DNA of 64,000 bases from Epiperipatus broadwayi (Eukaryota > Onychophora > Udeonychophora > Euonychophora > Peripatidae). The DNA lies in NCBI GenBank assembly GCA_028023455.1, contig JAQFVV010012405.1, positions 5,417,334 through 5,481,333 of the forward strand. Reading direction: 5' to 3'. The notes under the pieces were generated by a model. The model was not told where the DNA came from, did no database searches, and saw only the letters and a list, made by a program, of their open reading frames with translations. A program made the translations under genes and the position numbers. Below, one piece after another: positions 1 through 12,579 of this stretch; within the stretch, counting starts at the first letter, position 1, and each line of letters starts with the position of its first letter.

Positions 1-2140
1 TAAATATTAATTTTAATATTCTTTTATAATTTCTAATCATCTTTACTAGTTCTTAAAATTATTCAAATAATTCAGAATTTCTAAAAAACACTGTTCAAGT
101 ATTAAAGTATTTTCATAACATATAGAAATGTTTTTTTTATGTACACACACATGGTTTTTAATACTATATATTTGATAATGTTAACAATTTTTATTTAGCA
201 ATAATATATTTCTTGACTTGCATTAATATATGAAATCAGCAATTCTAATCTAATATTTTATGTTTCAATATATGCCAGTCTGTTTAGCTGAAAACTCTAA
301 TGAGTCTTACATTAAATACTCCTCCACATTTGAATATTTTATTTTTACAATTAAACCTTTTTTATATTGATAATCCTTAACATTATTTACTACAAATATA
401 AGTTTTCAAGTGATAGGCATTTAAAAAAATTATTTGGCATTTAAAAAATATGAAAACAAATATTTAAATGAAATTCTTATCTATAACAATGGATTATGAC
501 ATCATTGGATTTAATTTACCTATTCAAAAAGTTTATAGAACAAAATAATAGATATTTAAATTTAATGTTATTAAAAGAAAGATATATTTAGAGTTAGTTA
601 TTAACAAAGAAAAAACAACTCTAAAAGTTAATAAATTATTTAGTTATTAAAATTTTAAAAATTTTGACAAAAGTAATTTATTTTTGCCCAGTAGAAATGG
701 CTTTTACTTGCTGTAATAAACATTCTAAGAGTTGTCCTTTTAAAAAGAAATTGTTTTCAAAGACAAACTGTTTTAAAAGACAATCTCCTAATAGTGATGT
801 AGGTTTCAGTTTAAAAATAAGTCTTTTACAAAAATATTTCATCATAACTTTTAATTTGCAAACAAATTACTAGAAATTACAATTTTTCTTTGCAATTCAG
901 TTGTTTGCTTTTGGATTAAAACCCTTGCCAATCAGAAATTCTCATTTATATTGACTTCTAACCCCCTCCTCATTGCTTTGTCATGCTAAAAGTGTGCAGT
1001 CAATCATGTAAAAGTTCATATAATGCTGATGTCTTCAGATTTTTCCTTTAATTAATGCATTAAAATTTTGACTGTGGGAAAAGAGATTCTGAAAATTTCT
1101 GCAAACCATACTAAAGATTATAGATAGGCTTAAAACAATGTAGAAAATATAAACTGATCATAGGCACAATTGTAATACCCAAAACCAATAATCTTTGCAA
1201 AGCTCTCACTTATTTCTTTTCAAATTGTTAAGTAGTTAACTTTACATTTTTCATATTTCCTCCAAGTATTAGTTTGCAAATATCTATTATTATAATACAT
1301 ATATGGAATATAGATATAATCTTTACTTAATAATTTAATTGCAAAATTTATATATATTTTATAAATATGTAAAAAAATACACTGAAAATTACCTATCTGT
1401 AAATGACCAAAAACTTATACAGGGAATAAATAATTCATAAAAAATCACTAATTTCAGTGATATTTTAATAACAGAATCACAATTTGTGAGTGTACAGAAA
1501 AAAAATACAATTTTTCAATAATTATCTTGAAATATAAATAAATTCATACTCTGTAGCAAAGAAATAAATAGGTTATGATTTAAATTATTGATGTTATATA
1601 TATTCTTAATCTAAACTGAATATTTTCATTTTGAAAAAGTAAAACTACGTAACACTCAATGGCTATAAGATATATAATGTCACAAAAAATTTCATATGCT
1701 TTAATTTTATATAATTCTTTAAAGTGATCAGATACCTTCTTAGTACCTTTTAAAGTATATCTGTATTTTGGTAAAATCAAATTAATTTGAATTTAATTTG
1801 CATAGTATAAGTTTTATGCACCTTTTTGAATGTAGTGGTATCTCATACTGTTTGTAATCTAAATGTAAGTTATTTTCTATTTTTTGGAATATATGGCTTC
1901 TTTCTACTGTTATAGATACTTACTATAAATAATGCTTACAATAATAAAAAGTAAACTTATTTTATTATAATGAATGATTGTAAGAAACCATTAGTTACAA
2001 GTTAATCTAAACAAAAGTAATTACTTCTCCATTTTTTTTTTCCATTTTTATGATCATATTTTTTTAAATTTTTTTATACATGAATTTCAATAGCTATTGT
2101 AAATAATATTTATAATTTTAGAAAATCAAATTTGGAAACA
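1..2140. other. AT-rich non-coding stretch
   Basis: I see no coding potential, RNA gene or recognisable transposon here. The 60-70 codon open frames in this stretch have low-complexity F/I/K/Y-rich composition expected by chance in AT-rich DNA. Confidence 0.6.
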
Positions 2141-2145
2141 TAATT

Positions 2146-2230
2146 ATATTGTAAAATAATATTTTTTTAATAGCTGTATCAGATACCATATTGTAAAATA
2201 ATATTTTTTTAATAGCTGTATCAGATACCA
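2146..2230. repeat. 42-bp tandem duplication, two copies
   Basis: Two adjacent copies of a 42-bp unit, 2146-2187 and 2188-2229, appear identical by eye. Each contains a GTAAAATAAT segment, a T7 run and AGCTGTATCAGATACC. The near identity suggests a recent local duplication by slippage. No function is implied. Confidence 0.85.
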
Positions 2231-2642
2231 GTGGCGGCATTTACACTATAAAAACCAGTTGTAACCATTGCAAGTTAAATTAGCTACATAATTATCTTTT
2301 TAATTCTGGATTTTATATCTTTAAAGGAAGTTATAATAAATGATTTATAGATTGCTCTAGTGCTGCAAAAGTTATTTAAATAATTCAAAAATACATTAGA
2401 AAGATATTGTTTTGCAACTTTTTTAAAATCAAAAGCCAACTTTATTATTATTTGGAAACATCAATTTTGTAAATTTACAATTTTTAAACAAGTTTTTTAA
2501 ATGGCAAATAGTGACTTTTTTAATTGGTGAATTTTATTTTACATATTCTAAAAAAATAATGCATTAAAAAGCAAATGAAATATAATTTCTACATGGTTCC
2601 TCTGAATACCTGAAATCATGGAATGTAGTAAATACTAGATTA

Positions 2643-3612
2643 CACCTGGGTCTCTTTTTATGCGGACTTATTTAACACGATTTTGAAGTTACGCGATTTG
2701 TGTTACACCGGAAGTCAAACTCTGATATTGCGCTATTACTTTAAATAATTAATTTCACACACTTATGTTATATCGAAAGTAATAGCACATTATTGAAATT
2801 CGACTTTCAACTTAGTAATTTCAATATTTTCAGTGCTTTATAAATAGTAAGATTTTTATGCAATAATGAAATTAAAATCATGATTTCCACATTTTATGTA
2901 TACACACATTAAATTTTACAAAATTATAATGTAAATTTGTTCAAACATTGTGCATGTTAATTTTGCATTTTAAATCACATTTTGTTTTTGCTTTTTAAAA
3001 AAGAACGTAATCAATTATTAATCATTTAGTGTCTGCAAATTTATTTTTAAAAGATGAGTAATAGCAGTGGGCACAATTAAAATTGAAAATTAAAGACAAA
3101 AATAAGAATTTAATTTTTAGTTGTTAGATTAATTACTAATTACATTGTCACCAGAAAACCATTAATTAACATAACATGAGAGTGATGTTGGTGCTAGTTG
3201 TATTTCATCTTGTGAAGAATCTGATTTTTTTATCAGTTTGCAAATGAACCTGTTTACCGGCACATAGTGATAATAATTAAAACGTGTATAAAAAAATATA
3301 AATTACTGTAAATTATGCATAAAAATATATTGTTTTGAATAAAATTAAATATTATAGTTAAAAAAAGTTTGTCTTGTATCAATTTTTTTCAAATTTGAAA
3401 TTTTTTATTAGTCATATTTTATTTCCTTATTTTTTTTTTTTTTGCACGAATTTTAAAGTAATTTTACATTGGTGCTTTGCTTTTATGCGATTTTTGAAAA
3501 ATCACAGTCCGTATCCCCCCTTTTTCAAGGTAAGTTACGTCTATTTTTGCACGATTTCATTTGCATGTGCTTTCTGAGGAACCTATCTATCGCGTAAAAT
3601 GAGACACAGGTG
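2643..3612. mobile_element. TIR element with TA flanks, Tc1/mariner-like MITE candidate
   Basis: The left end begins CACCTGGGTCTC and continues into TTTTTATGCGGA; the right end reads CGCGTAAAATGAGACACAGG then TG. These are imperfect inverted repeats of about 24 bp, roughly 970 bp apart, and each is bordered by TA (2641-2642 and 3613-3614), the target-site signature of Tc1/mariner-type elements. No transposase is recognisable inside, so it would be non-autonomous. The same right-end motif recurs at about 13050-13092. Alternatively the match is a chance inverted pair in an unrelated repeat. Confidence 0.45.
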
Positions 3613-3614
3613 TA

Positions 3615-6600
3615 TATGGGTTTTAAAAAACATATATTAACAAATAAAATAAATTTATACAGTTATGGAAAATACAAATTTCTAAATAGAGCAAAAAAAG
3701 AAACCTCATGATGAAGTGCAGAATATAAGAAAATGACTGTTTGAAAGATAATTGATGATCAAATTTATACAGGTTGATGAGTCCCAGGCAGGTTACTATA
3801 AATTCCAAATATCCTAAACACACATATACAGCATTTAATACTTGTATGTATATATATATATATATACATGCTAGGCAAACACAGATAAATGATATATTTG
3901 AACTGGATCATTTCATTGTAATTTAAGATAGTTTTAATTCTTAATAAACATTAAATAACACCAACCAATAAATTAATGCAACATCAACTCTCCAGAATAA
4001 TCCTTTTACAGCTTATTATCACATTCATTAACTGGATATAGTGCCCTCTAGTAGCACTTCAATGCAATATATAAGCTATTTACTTATAAATATCAAACCT
4101 AAGACCTGCTATATTTAAATAAAGAAATAATCACACAATCTTTTTGAATATCAAGCATTTAAATATTACATTATATATTTTTACATTACCAGAGCTCTTT
4201 TTTATTCAGTGATAGAAGAAAGATTCTCAGTTATTTTTCACTTACGTGGTTCTCAATTTGAGAATATAGGTAATTTAAATATTTTGATCATTTTATAAGT
4301 AGATAAGTGGACTTAGATGTTAGGGTTCAACATAGGCCCCAATGTGTTTTAACAAATTAAAAAAGGGGAATTTGATCATAGGGAATAATTTATGCCATAA
4401 ATTAATAGAATAATGATCTGCTATTTTATCTAATTTATTAAATGGAAATGAGATATGAATACCTTATAAAACGACATAAAAATGCTAGAAAAGTTTCATT
4501 TAAGAATATTCTGGAAAATGTTACAAATACAGTAGCAAGATCATAAGACCAACCAATAGATTTTTTGTCTTAGATATGATACTATACATTTCACTGTAAA
4601 AATCATTTCTTCAGTGAATTAGACATATGAAGCCAAATGAGACCGTTTTAGGTTGTGGTTGAGCATGGTTTTCATGGGAAAAATAAATTTTATGTTATAA
4701 AAATTCTAAAAAATATAGTGATGATTAGTTTCACTGAATAATCAGGCAGAGAATTTTATATATTAAACAGTTACAATTGGCATGATGTTTTAGAAAAAAA
4801 GATTTTACCAAAGTTAAAAGACAGCATTATAAAATATCAAATAAATAGAAAAATTACCTACTTGCTCTATATGTGGACATACCTGTGTTTCATAGATTAG
4901 CTTATAGTCTTTATAAATATATCCCTAGGATAATATTATTTTATTTTGTTTTGTATTTTTACCTTTCTCTGTGGGGGTTGGAATAGTCATATCTATTTAT
5001 AAATGGCTGTTGCTACTGCTATTATTATATTTATAAAGGAATGACAAGTTGTTGATACAAGGTTAGAGATTCATATGTTGGGTTATCTCTCTAGCTTACT
5101 TCACAAGTATACACTGATTATGAAATCCATGCTTAGTTGTGGATGGTTGTGAAATGGGAAGTTGAAATGCAGGATGCACTAATAAAAATGAAAATAACTT
5201 AAATATTGTAATTAATAACAATTTATGAGGTATTAATAAATTTGAATTAAGTTAATTCAGACCTTGGCTTTAGTAATGTATAATGATTTAAGACTTCATC
5301 TGTATTTTACTTCCTACTTTAACATTGTAAATGTTTTTAGTTTGTTATTTATAAGTTAAATCGCAGTTTGCTACATTAACATTGATAATAACCTAACATT
5401 CATTGGAAATGATGAAAAGTGTTCTAATTCAGAAATGCATGTCCTGAAGGATAATTGTTTAAGGTTTAATGTTTTTTTTTTTATTTGTTATATGATGATT
5501 TGGACTATATCAGTCCAGAAGATTTAGAAATGTGTGTGTGTGTGTGTGAATATGTAAACCAAATGTATTAACTCTAAACTAGTAATTTTAATCATATGAG
5601 CCTATAAAAATATTTTGATGTGACTCCAAAGTAAATAAGAATTTTTTGACTAATATGACTTAATCAAACTTTTGTTGGCAAGGAGAATCTTATAAACATT
5701 AAAAGCTTAAAAAATTGATAGATCCAGTCTATTCTTGACTCATTTCCAACAGATTGTTACTTATTCATAGTCTGAGGGAAGAATGAGTTATTCCATAATT
5801 ATACCTGCATATAAATGAGAGCAAGAAAATATAATCATAATATATATACAGAGAGAGATAATATAATAATTATAAAATGCAAAACGCTAATGAATCATTG
5901 TGTCAAAAGATTGTTTTGATTTCATCACTTATTATATCCATAGCAAAAATATTTTTGTTTGCAAGTCCTCATTGCTTTTATTATCATTACTTTTTGACTC
6001 CTTTTTTTTTTTTTTGCTTCTTTATAAATCTATAAGTAATATATTATCGCACTAAATGGTAATGTTCTTCCATTTATGGATTCAGATACAACTGCACATT
6101 TTTTTTGGTAAATGCCACATTTGTTCTATCTTATTTTATGTACAATAGAGATTTGATTCCAAGATGACCACTAGATGTATGTTAGATAGATCTAGAAAAA
6201 TAATGTGTACGTAAACAAAATACTTATCTACTTAGAGATAAAATATACATACTGATAATTACATTGCTTTGTTGAAACAATAATATTTTTAAACCATTAA
6301 TAGAATAATAGAGTTTGCTAATGCATAGGCAGTTGGATCTGCCATGTTTTGTTTTTTTTTTTTGGAAAAAAAAATAGCATCCTATTTAGCTATCATATCC
6401 AAAAGTGAAATCTTTATTAATCCAAAAGTGAAATCTTTATTACTCCGAAAGCCAATCCCAATTGATAGTAAGAAGTTAATTCCACCAATGATTATGATTA
6501 TAGAAACAATTAATTATTGAATCCAATTGTGATAATATTTCATGCTATAGAAATAAAAGTTCTGAATAAATCAATTCAAAAGAGGTGAAATTGGCAATGG

Positions 6601-7100
6601 AAAGTTATGATAACTCTCATGGAGGCACTACCCAGATACCAAAAGCACATTTCCACATGCGACAGATTATCCAATATTACTATTATTTTTGTAAGCTTAA
6701 GCCTAATTTAGACTATAATTGATGCACTTATTTTATTAATTCTGTCTCACTTTTTATCCATTGAGCGTCTTCTCAATGAAATAAATTTATTCAAAGTAAT
6801 AAAATTTGATAAAGTTTTTCATTTTTAATCTAATATATATATATATATTCTATCATGGTTAAGAAAAGATTATTTCATAATGATTATTGAAAATTTGCTC
6901 TAGTTAAACACAATTTTGACCGATGAATTCTGCACACATCCTACTATTGCTATGATTCTGGCTTCATTGGCCAAAAGTGCACTCAGCTAGAACAAACTTT
7001 TGATAATCATGGAATATTTTTTTTAACCAACATTTAAAATGCTGGCATACATATTAAGTTAATAAACACTTATTAATTTTTGTAGATAAACATCAGCCAT
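3615..7100. other. AT-rich non-coding stretch with short simple repeats
   Basis: Contains a short TA run (about 3847-3866), a TG run (about 5532-5548), long T runs and a second TA run near 6834-6849. No gene or element with recognisable ends is seen apart from the 23-bp duplication listed separately. Confidence 0.55.
6398..6443. repeat. 23-bp tandem duplication
   Basis: The unit TCCAAAAGTGAAATCTTTAT plus three more bases occurs twice head-to-tail (6398-6420 and 6421-6443), almost identical. Confidence 0.75.
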
Positions 7101-7101
7101 T

Positions 7102-7333
7102 AAACAGAGGCAAACTTTCCATACAGTAGCATCACTCAGTGCAAAGCCAGAGTAAAGAATGGATGCAGGAAGGTTTGCACATAAAATCCCTATCTAGTAG
7201 CTACTCATCCAATATCCCCGGACTTGTTTTAGCTTTAGTTTTGGCTTGTTCCTTGGGGTGCTACTATATGGAGAGTTTTGCTTCTGGGTAAACAGCTTGT
7301 GTAAGCATAAAGAATGATGATCATGTGATGTTT
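7102..7333 (+). mobile_element. Family A foldback retroposon copy
   Basis: Starts at AAACAGAGGCAAAC, the same left boundary used by other copies in this window, and ends in the shared TGATCATGTGATGTTT. The left half contains CCATACAGTAGCATCACTC and the right half its approximate complement GGTGCTACTATATGGAGAG, so the copy can fold back. I could not find a clear TSD, so it is probably old. It is non-coding. Confidence 0.7.
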
Positions 7334-7753
7334 GGCAGCCGTGAAGCATGTAGTGTGACAATTTATAATAATTTTTTTGAATTAATAATTTTTACATGCA
7401 TAAGTCAGACTTTCTAGAAATCATTTTAATAAATTTGCTACCCCATCTTTTTACATTAATCTATAAAACAGATGAAAATGAATTATTTTCAGCCAGGGTC
7501 TAAGAACTTTCTATAAAGTTGATGAAGCATTACATTAGTGTTCATTTTAGTAGAGAATCAATCAAAAATTAGCAGAATTTATTACCTGGAAGTTGTGCTG
7601 TAGTTAGATCAGGGTTTTCCCAAGATCATTTTTAATGAAGCATTTTGCCATTATGAAATATCAAAGATTAATATGCTATCCATATAATATGATTTTGAGA
7701 CCAGATGAAATTATTTACTTTTATCTGTTTGTTCACTTTTCATAAGCAATTGT

Positions 7754-8646
7754 AATTGATGTTTGAGTAGGAGATGCAGAATAAGAAATGCTTAACAATG
7801 AAACAGTATTAATATATTATGCTTAGCATGCTTTCAATATCTTTGTCATGATATTATAATCATAGCAATGAATGAATAAATTGTGAGTAGAAGGTGTAAT
7901 ATAAATATCATGTAAATTGTATGCAAATAAGCTTAAGTGCCCCACTTTTTAGAAAGAGGAAAGCAGGATTCTCTCTTTTAGTTATAGCATTGGCATTGTT
8001 GGTGATATACCAAGCTTCCTTTATTTTATATTTTGCATCATTCTTTTCTATATAAACAACACTGACTGCAATCAGTTCAAAGTATGATCAAGTTGGTTTT
8101 CATGCTCAATAAATATGGATTCATGGTGTAGATTGTTTTTGGCCCTGCTGTAAACAAGATTACATGCAATCAAACTAACTGCAGCATCATGTATTTTAGA
8201 AAATCCCATGACAACTTTGTAACAAGACTGTCCATGCACCAATATTAGTACAAAAGGGCCAAAAACAATCCAAATCACAAATCCATATTTCTTGATCATG
8301 ATAACCAGCTTGATCATTCCTTTGAATCAATAGCAATCAGTGTTGCATGTATAGAAAATAAAGATGCACAACATAAAATAAAGGAGGTTTAATATATTGT
8401 CAACAATGCCAATGTTATATATATATAATCCTATCTCCCCTTTCTAATAAATGGAACATTTAAGCCTATTTGCATATAATTTACATGATACTAATATTAC
8501 ATTTTCCACCCACAATTTAATTTTTTCATTGCTATTATTATGATATTGAAACAAAAATATTGAAAGCATGCTATGCGTACTATATTAAGATTGTTTCATT
8601 GTTAAGTTTTTCTTATTTGGTATCTCCAAGTACTCAAATGTCAATT
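7754..8646. repeat. Long imperfect foldback, about 890 bp
   Basis: The left side (AATTGATGTTTGAGTAGGAG onward) is the imperfect reverse complement of the right side (ending CTCCAAGTACTCAAATGTCA). Complementarity can be followed inward through TGAAAGCATGC, AATTGTGAGTAGAAGGTG, GCATTGGCATTGTTG and GGCCAAAAACAATCC to an apex near 8150-8220. Arms are roughly 400 bp with many mismatches. The 81-codon minus-strand open frame inside is a by-product. No transposase and no hammerhead-like core was seen at the apex. Confidence 0.75.
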
Positions 8647-9036
8647 TTATCTGTTTTGTAGATTAATATAAGGGCACATTGCTTGCAAGTTTATTATGAT
8701 TTTTAGAAATTTGAGCTATAAAGGATTTTGAGAAAATGTACATATAAAAATTAATATTGCTGAAATATTTTTAATGAAGTTTTTTTTAAAAAAAATTACT
8801 TCTAATATATATATAATTTTTCCCTTCATTTGTATTTTTAATTCAAATTTGCATATGTTTGTTTGTCTTTGTAATAAAGTGATTTCTTTCTTTTTTATAA
8901 CTTGAGTGCATTTTTAGTGGTGGTGGACTTCCCCAAAAGTGTAACTCAGTGTTAGGTTATAAAGAAGAAAGAACCACTTCAATATGCAGATGAACAAACA
9001 TATATAAATTTAAATATACATATATTATTAAAAAAC

Positions 9037-9105
9037 CAGTCAACACTTAGACAATCCTAATATCAATAAAAATCAACAATCAATAATCTCAAACTGTTGT
9101 CAAGA
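9037..9105. repeat. Dispersed repeat D, copy 1
   Basis: A block containing GTCAACACTTAGACAATCC, AATATCAATAA and CTGTTGTCAAGACAAC matches the block at about 54316-54381 with few differences. It lies immediately before a long TA microsatellite. I do not recognise the family. Confidence 0.65.
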
Positions 9106-9109
9106 CAAC

Positions 9110-9111
<2 letters not shown>

Positions 9112-9188
<77 letters not shown>
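9112..9188. repeat. (TA)n microsatellite
   Basis: About 75 bp of alternating TA with a single AA interruption in the middle. Confidence 0.95.
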
Positions 9189-9555
9189 GTTTTAAGATTA
9201 ATTCACTGCAACTGTTTAACTGAATAACTTTAAATGTTGCATATAAATATTTAACATTGTAAATTATATATGTATCAGTGAATATTTGAAATAAAAATAT
9301 TTTTATGGTATATATTAAGTTTTTAGCTGAATACCATTGGCGTCATATTCCACCAATACTGTTTATTGTAGACTCTCATATTTGAAGGTGCATCACAGAA
9401 ATATATTATCTTTATTTTTGTGGTACCTGTATATTTTTAGCCAGTTAGATTTAATCAATGCAATAGTGTACTACAGATAGACCAATGAATCAATAAACAT
9501 CATTTCTTTATACTAAACAAATAAAAAAAATCAGAAACTCTGTAATGTAAATTAT

Positions 9556-10182
9556 ACACGTGTCTTACAGAATGGAACAATTCAATGATTTTAGTAATAT
9601 TTAGCAGAACACACTTTCGGTATTGTATACCAAACTCATGGTGACTTAAATAAATGACTGAGTAATTTTCCAGTGCATGCTCACTGGAACAATGGTGTTT
9701 CTTTAATCGATAATGTTATTAGATATTGTAATAAACCAGGCCTCTTTTATCATCCTCTTTCTACCATTAAGCTCCTTGTAGTCAGTATTAATTATTTGAG
9801 GGTAAAATTCATGTCCAATTTTTTTTTTATAATTGGAAAAAACAATTAATTTGAGAGTCCACTATAACTTTTTTGTATTGATATATGTCATAAATACATT
9901 GATACACTAGCTTTTATCTCACTATAATTTGCCCTCAAATAATTAGGTTGTGTCTGCAATGAGCCTAATGATAGGAAGGGGAAAATAAAAGAGGTCTGGT
10001 TTATTACCAGGTCTAATAATTTTATCAAGCAAAAAAAAAAACACCAATCTCCCACTGAGCATGCACTCAAATATTAACTGATCAATTTAGTTAAGTCACC
10101 ACAAGTCTGGTACACAATATGGAAAGCATTCTTGGCTAAATATTATTAATATCATTGAATTGTTCCATTCTGTATAACACAT
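9556..10182. repeat. Long imperfect foldback, about 630 bp
   Basis: The left side begins with ACACGTGTCTTACAGAATGG then AACAATTCAATGA; the right side ends with its complement TCATTGAATTGTTCCATTC then TGTATAACAC. Inner matching blocks include the GTGCATGCTCACTGG / CACTGAGCATGCAC pair and the TAATTATTTGAGGG / CCCTCAAATAATTA pair. Arms are about 250 bp each. No coding capacity or recognisable core is seen. Confidence 0.8.
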
Positions 10183-10526
10183 AAATATATATGTGTGTGT
10201 AATTAATACTAAACAAAGTACCATATAAATTTCACAGCTTACTTTTAACATCCATATTAGGAGCAATAATTCAATGTATCTACCTATTCCAAAGTCATCT
10301 ATTATAAGCTTGGGTATAAAGAACATTAACAGAAGAGAATAGCCAGAAAGTAGTTTTGAGATTTGGATATAGCAGTGTCAATTAGCAATTGCAGATTTTT
10401 TTAAGTTTGCAATAGATGGCTCTGTAGATCAAATATATTTGGTATTGCTCTTCATAAAAATATGACTGCCTTAATTAACATATTCATTCAGTATACAAGG
10501 ATTTAAACCTAGAATTTTCAGTCTAT

Positions 10527-10974
10527 ATTCATCTTTCACTCCATCTCAAACAATCAATACAATATGTGAAAAAGATAAATGACCCCCAATATTCAAATTT
10601 CATGCAGAACTAGCCCTCATCATTAGTGCCAGGTTATAATCTTCCACACTTATATAAAATCAGTTTTCAGCCTATATTAAGATAGCATTTCCTTAAACTT
10701 TAATGGACAGGCTTCAATCTTCTTACCTATCCAACAATTCAACCATTTTTCAATAAAATGGATGTTTGAATTGTTGGATTGGTGAGAAGATTGAAGCCTC
10801 TCCATTAAAGTTTAAGGAATTGCTATATTAATATAAGCTAAGCACTGATTGTATATATGTATGGAAAGTTATGACCTGGCACTGCACAAAATTCATATAT
10901 TGAGGATCATTTAACTTTGTCACATGTGTGTGGTCATGTCCATCACTTGTTTGAGATGAAGTGGAAGATGAATG
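10527..10974. mobile_element. Foldback element related to family C
   Basis: Outer arms ATTCATCTTTCACTCCATCT and its complement AGATGAAGTGGAAGATGAAT enclose inner arms (CCTTAAACTTTAATGGACAG, CTTCAATCTTCT, CAACAATTCAA and their complements) meeting at about 10750. The blocks AGATTGAAGCCT and CCATTAAAGT are shared with family C at 14926-15670. A degenerate hammerhead-like core lies on the minus strand of the left arm (10598-10623); the right arm has lost the corresponding segment near 10880. No clear TSD was found. Confidence 0.7.
10598..10623 (-). other. Degenerate hammerhead-like core
   Basis: Read on the minus strand, ATGATGA (one change from CTGATGA), then GGGCTAGTTCTGCAT, then GAAA. The box spacing matches the better preserved copies at 15528-15553 and 33264-33289, but the first box and stem II are mutated. 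It is a fossil member of the same family. Confidence 0.45.
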
Positions 10975-12466
10975 TACAAATCCCTCTATTTATTGTTGCC
11001 TTAATTTAAATTAATTTAAAAGTAAAAGACAAGTGGATTCTTGACTGAGTAGTGTAAAAAAGGGCTCGTTTCAGATCATCTGAATAGAATTAATACATGC
11101 TCAATCTACTACAAGACATTTGAATGTCATTTAACTCCTTACGATTATTTATGAATATAATTAACTTGTTCTGTGCAGTTCAATGTAGTGATGGAATGAT
11201 GAACTGAAGATTAACTTTGTTGCCTTTAATGCTCAAATGTCAATTGACCTCCCAAGAAATTAATCACCAGATTGTATATCGCAAACTAATAATGTCATTA
11301 ACACAATTTAAAATTAATATTTAAATACAACTATAGTATATTAGATGGGATTTGAACTCAAATTTTTATATTCCCTTCAGTCATCCACTCCATTTTGTAT
11401 AACCGATACACGTGAACACATACATGTGAAAAAGTCTAAGATCAAACTCCCACTAATTAAAATTAAAATTAAATAATTTATAATATATCGCTATAAATAA
11501 ATATTCTATGTTACCGGTGAGGGGGAAGAAACACATACTCACAAGGCCATTTACATACAAATTAAACAATTTTATGAATTATAAAAGAAATGTTTATGCT
11601 GAATTCAAATGAGCAGAAATTATTGGTTCTTTCGGCAATATGATAGTTTGAAATCAATGAAGAGAGTCTTTAATGGTCAGAATGCCTCAATAACCAGAAT
11701 TACAATTTGGAATAATAAAAACATTTTTATATTTTAACTGCATGATCAATAGTCCATTAAACATAATAAATTAACTTTATAAAAACTTTGTTCTTTTAAG
11801 TGAATTAGAAATAAACTGTACAAATGTTAAACATATACCTTTAAACACTTACGGGAAACAAAGAAGAAAATCATTATTGCTAGTTTTCAGCTGTTTAATA
11901 TTTGTTTTCGATTTTTCCAGATTTTATAAAGTACATTTAAAACTCTTGCATATATATTTTTTAAACAAGCCTAATAATTTACACTGTATAAGTGTACATA
12001 AGTACTGAATACTTATTCTTTTTTTTCTTTTACGTACATAAATATTAACATTTAACAATTTGATATTGGTCAGTAATTGGGTCTCCATCTCATTTTGGCT
12101 AGCAATAAAACAAGGTTGGAAAACTATGCTATTCAATTATGGAATTTAACAGTAAGCCAGTGGTTATTGATACCAACATCTACTTGGTCAATTGTCAATG
12201 GTAGAAACACAAACACACTTTTGGCTGGTAAACTTGTGGTTGTAAACTATGGCAAAAACAATATTGGTAAAAGCTTTTTTAAAAAAATTAAACAAAATAT
12301 TTATTAATTTTGTAAAAGTGGTATAATATTAATCCTGTAAAAGATTTATTATACTTATGTGCACCAAGTAAATTTTTTGGGAGAACCCCAAGGAGTTTAC
12401 AAAAGTAAAATAAAGCCAAGACAAGAAGCTGCATTATATCATTTAAAAACTTTTGAAGGCATTTAG
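10975..12466. other. AT-rich non-coding stretch
   Basis: No gene or defined element is seen. A GGGATTTGAACTC string at about 11347-11359 resembles a tRNA B box, but I found no accompanying A box. Confidence 0.5.
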
Positions 12467-12575
12467 TATCTTTATTATTAAACCACTAAACATCACATGA
12501 TCACCATTGATTACTCTGGTTAGCACAAAATGGCACTACTATATGGAAAGTTTTTGCCTGTTTTATCTTTATTAT
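12467..12575 (-). mobile_element. Minimal family A insertion with 12-bp TSD
   Basis: An 85-bp core (12479-12563) reads TAAACCACTAAACATCACAT, GATCACC, then ATTGATTACTCTGG and ends GTTTTTGCCTGTTT. It is bordered on both sides by TATCTTTATTAT (12467-12478 and 12564-12575), a 12-bp direct repeat typical of retroposon insertion. Only the two termini of the longer family A unit are present; the interior, including any ribozyme-like core, is missing. The right end stops at CTGTTT, the same boundary as the 41751-42203 copy. Confidence 0.8.
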
Positions 12576-12579
12576 CTGG

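Noticed and set aside
8072-8317. 81-codon minus-strand frame
   Set aside because: It spans the apex of the 7754-8646 foldback, and its composition follows the inverted repeat rather than a protein family.
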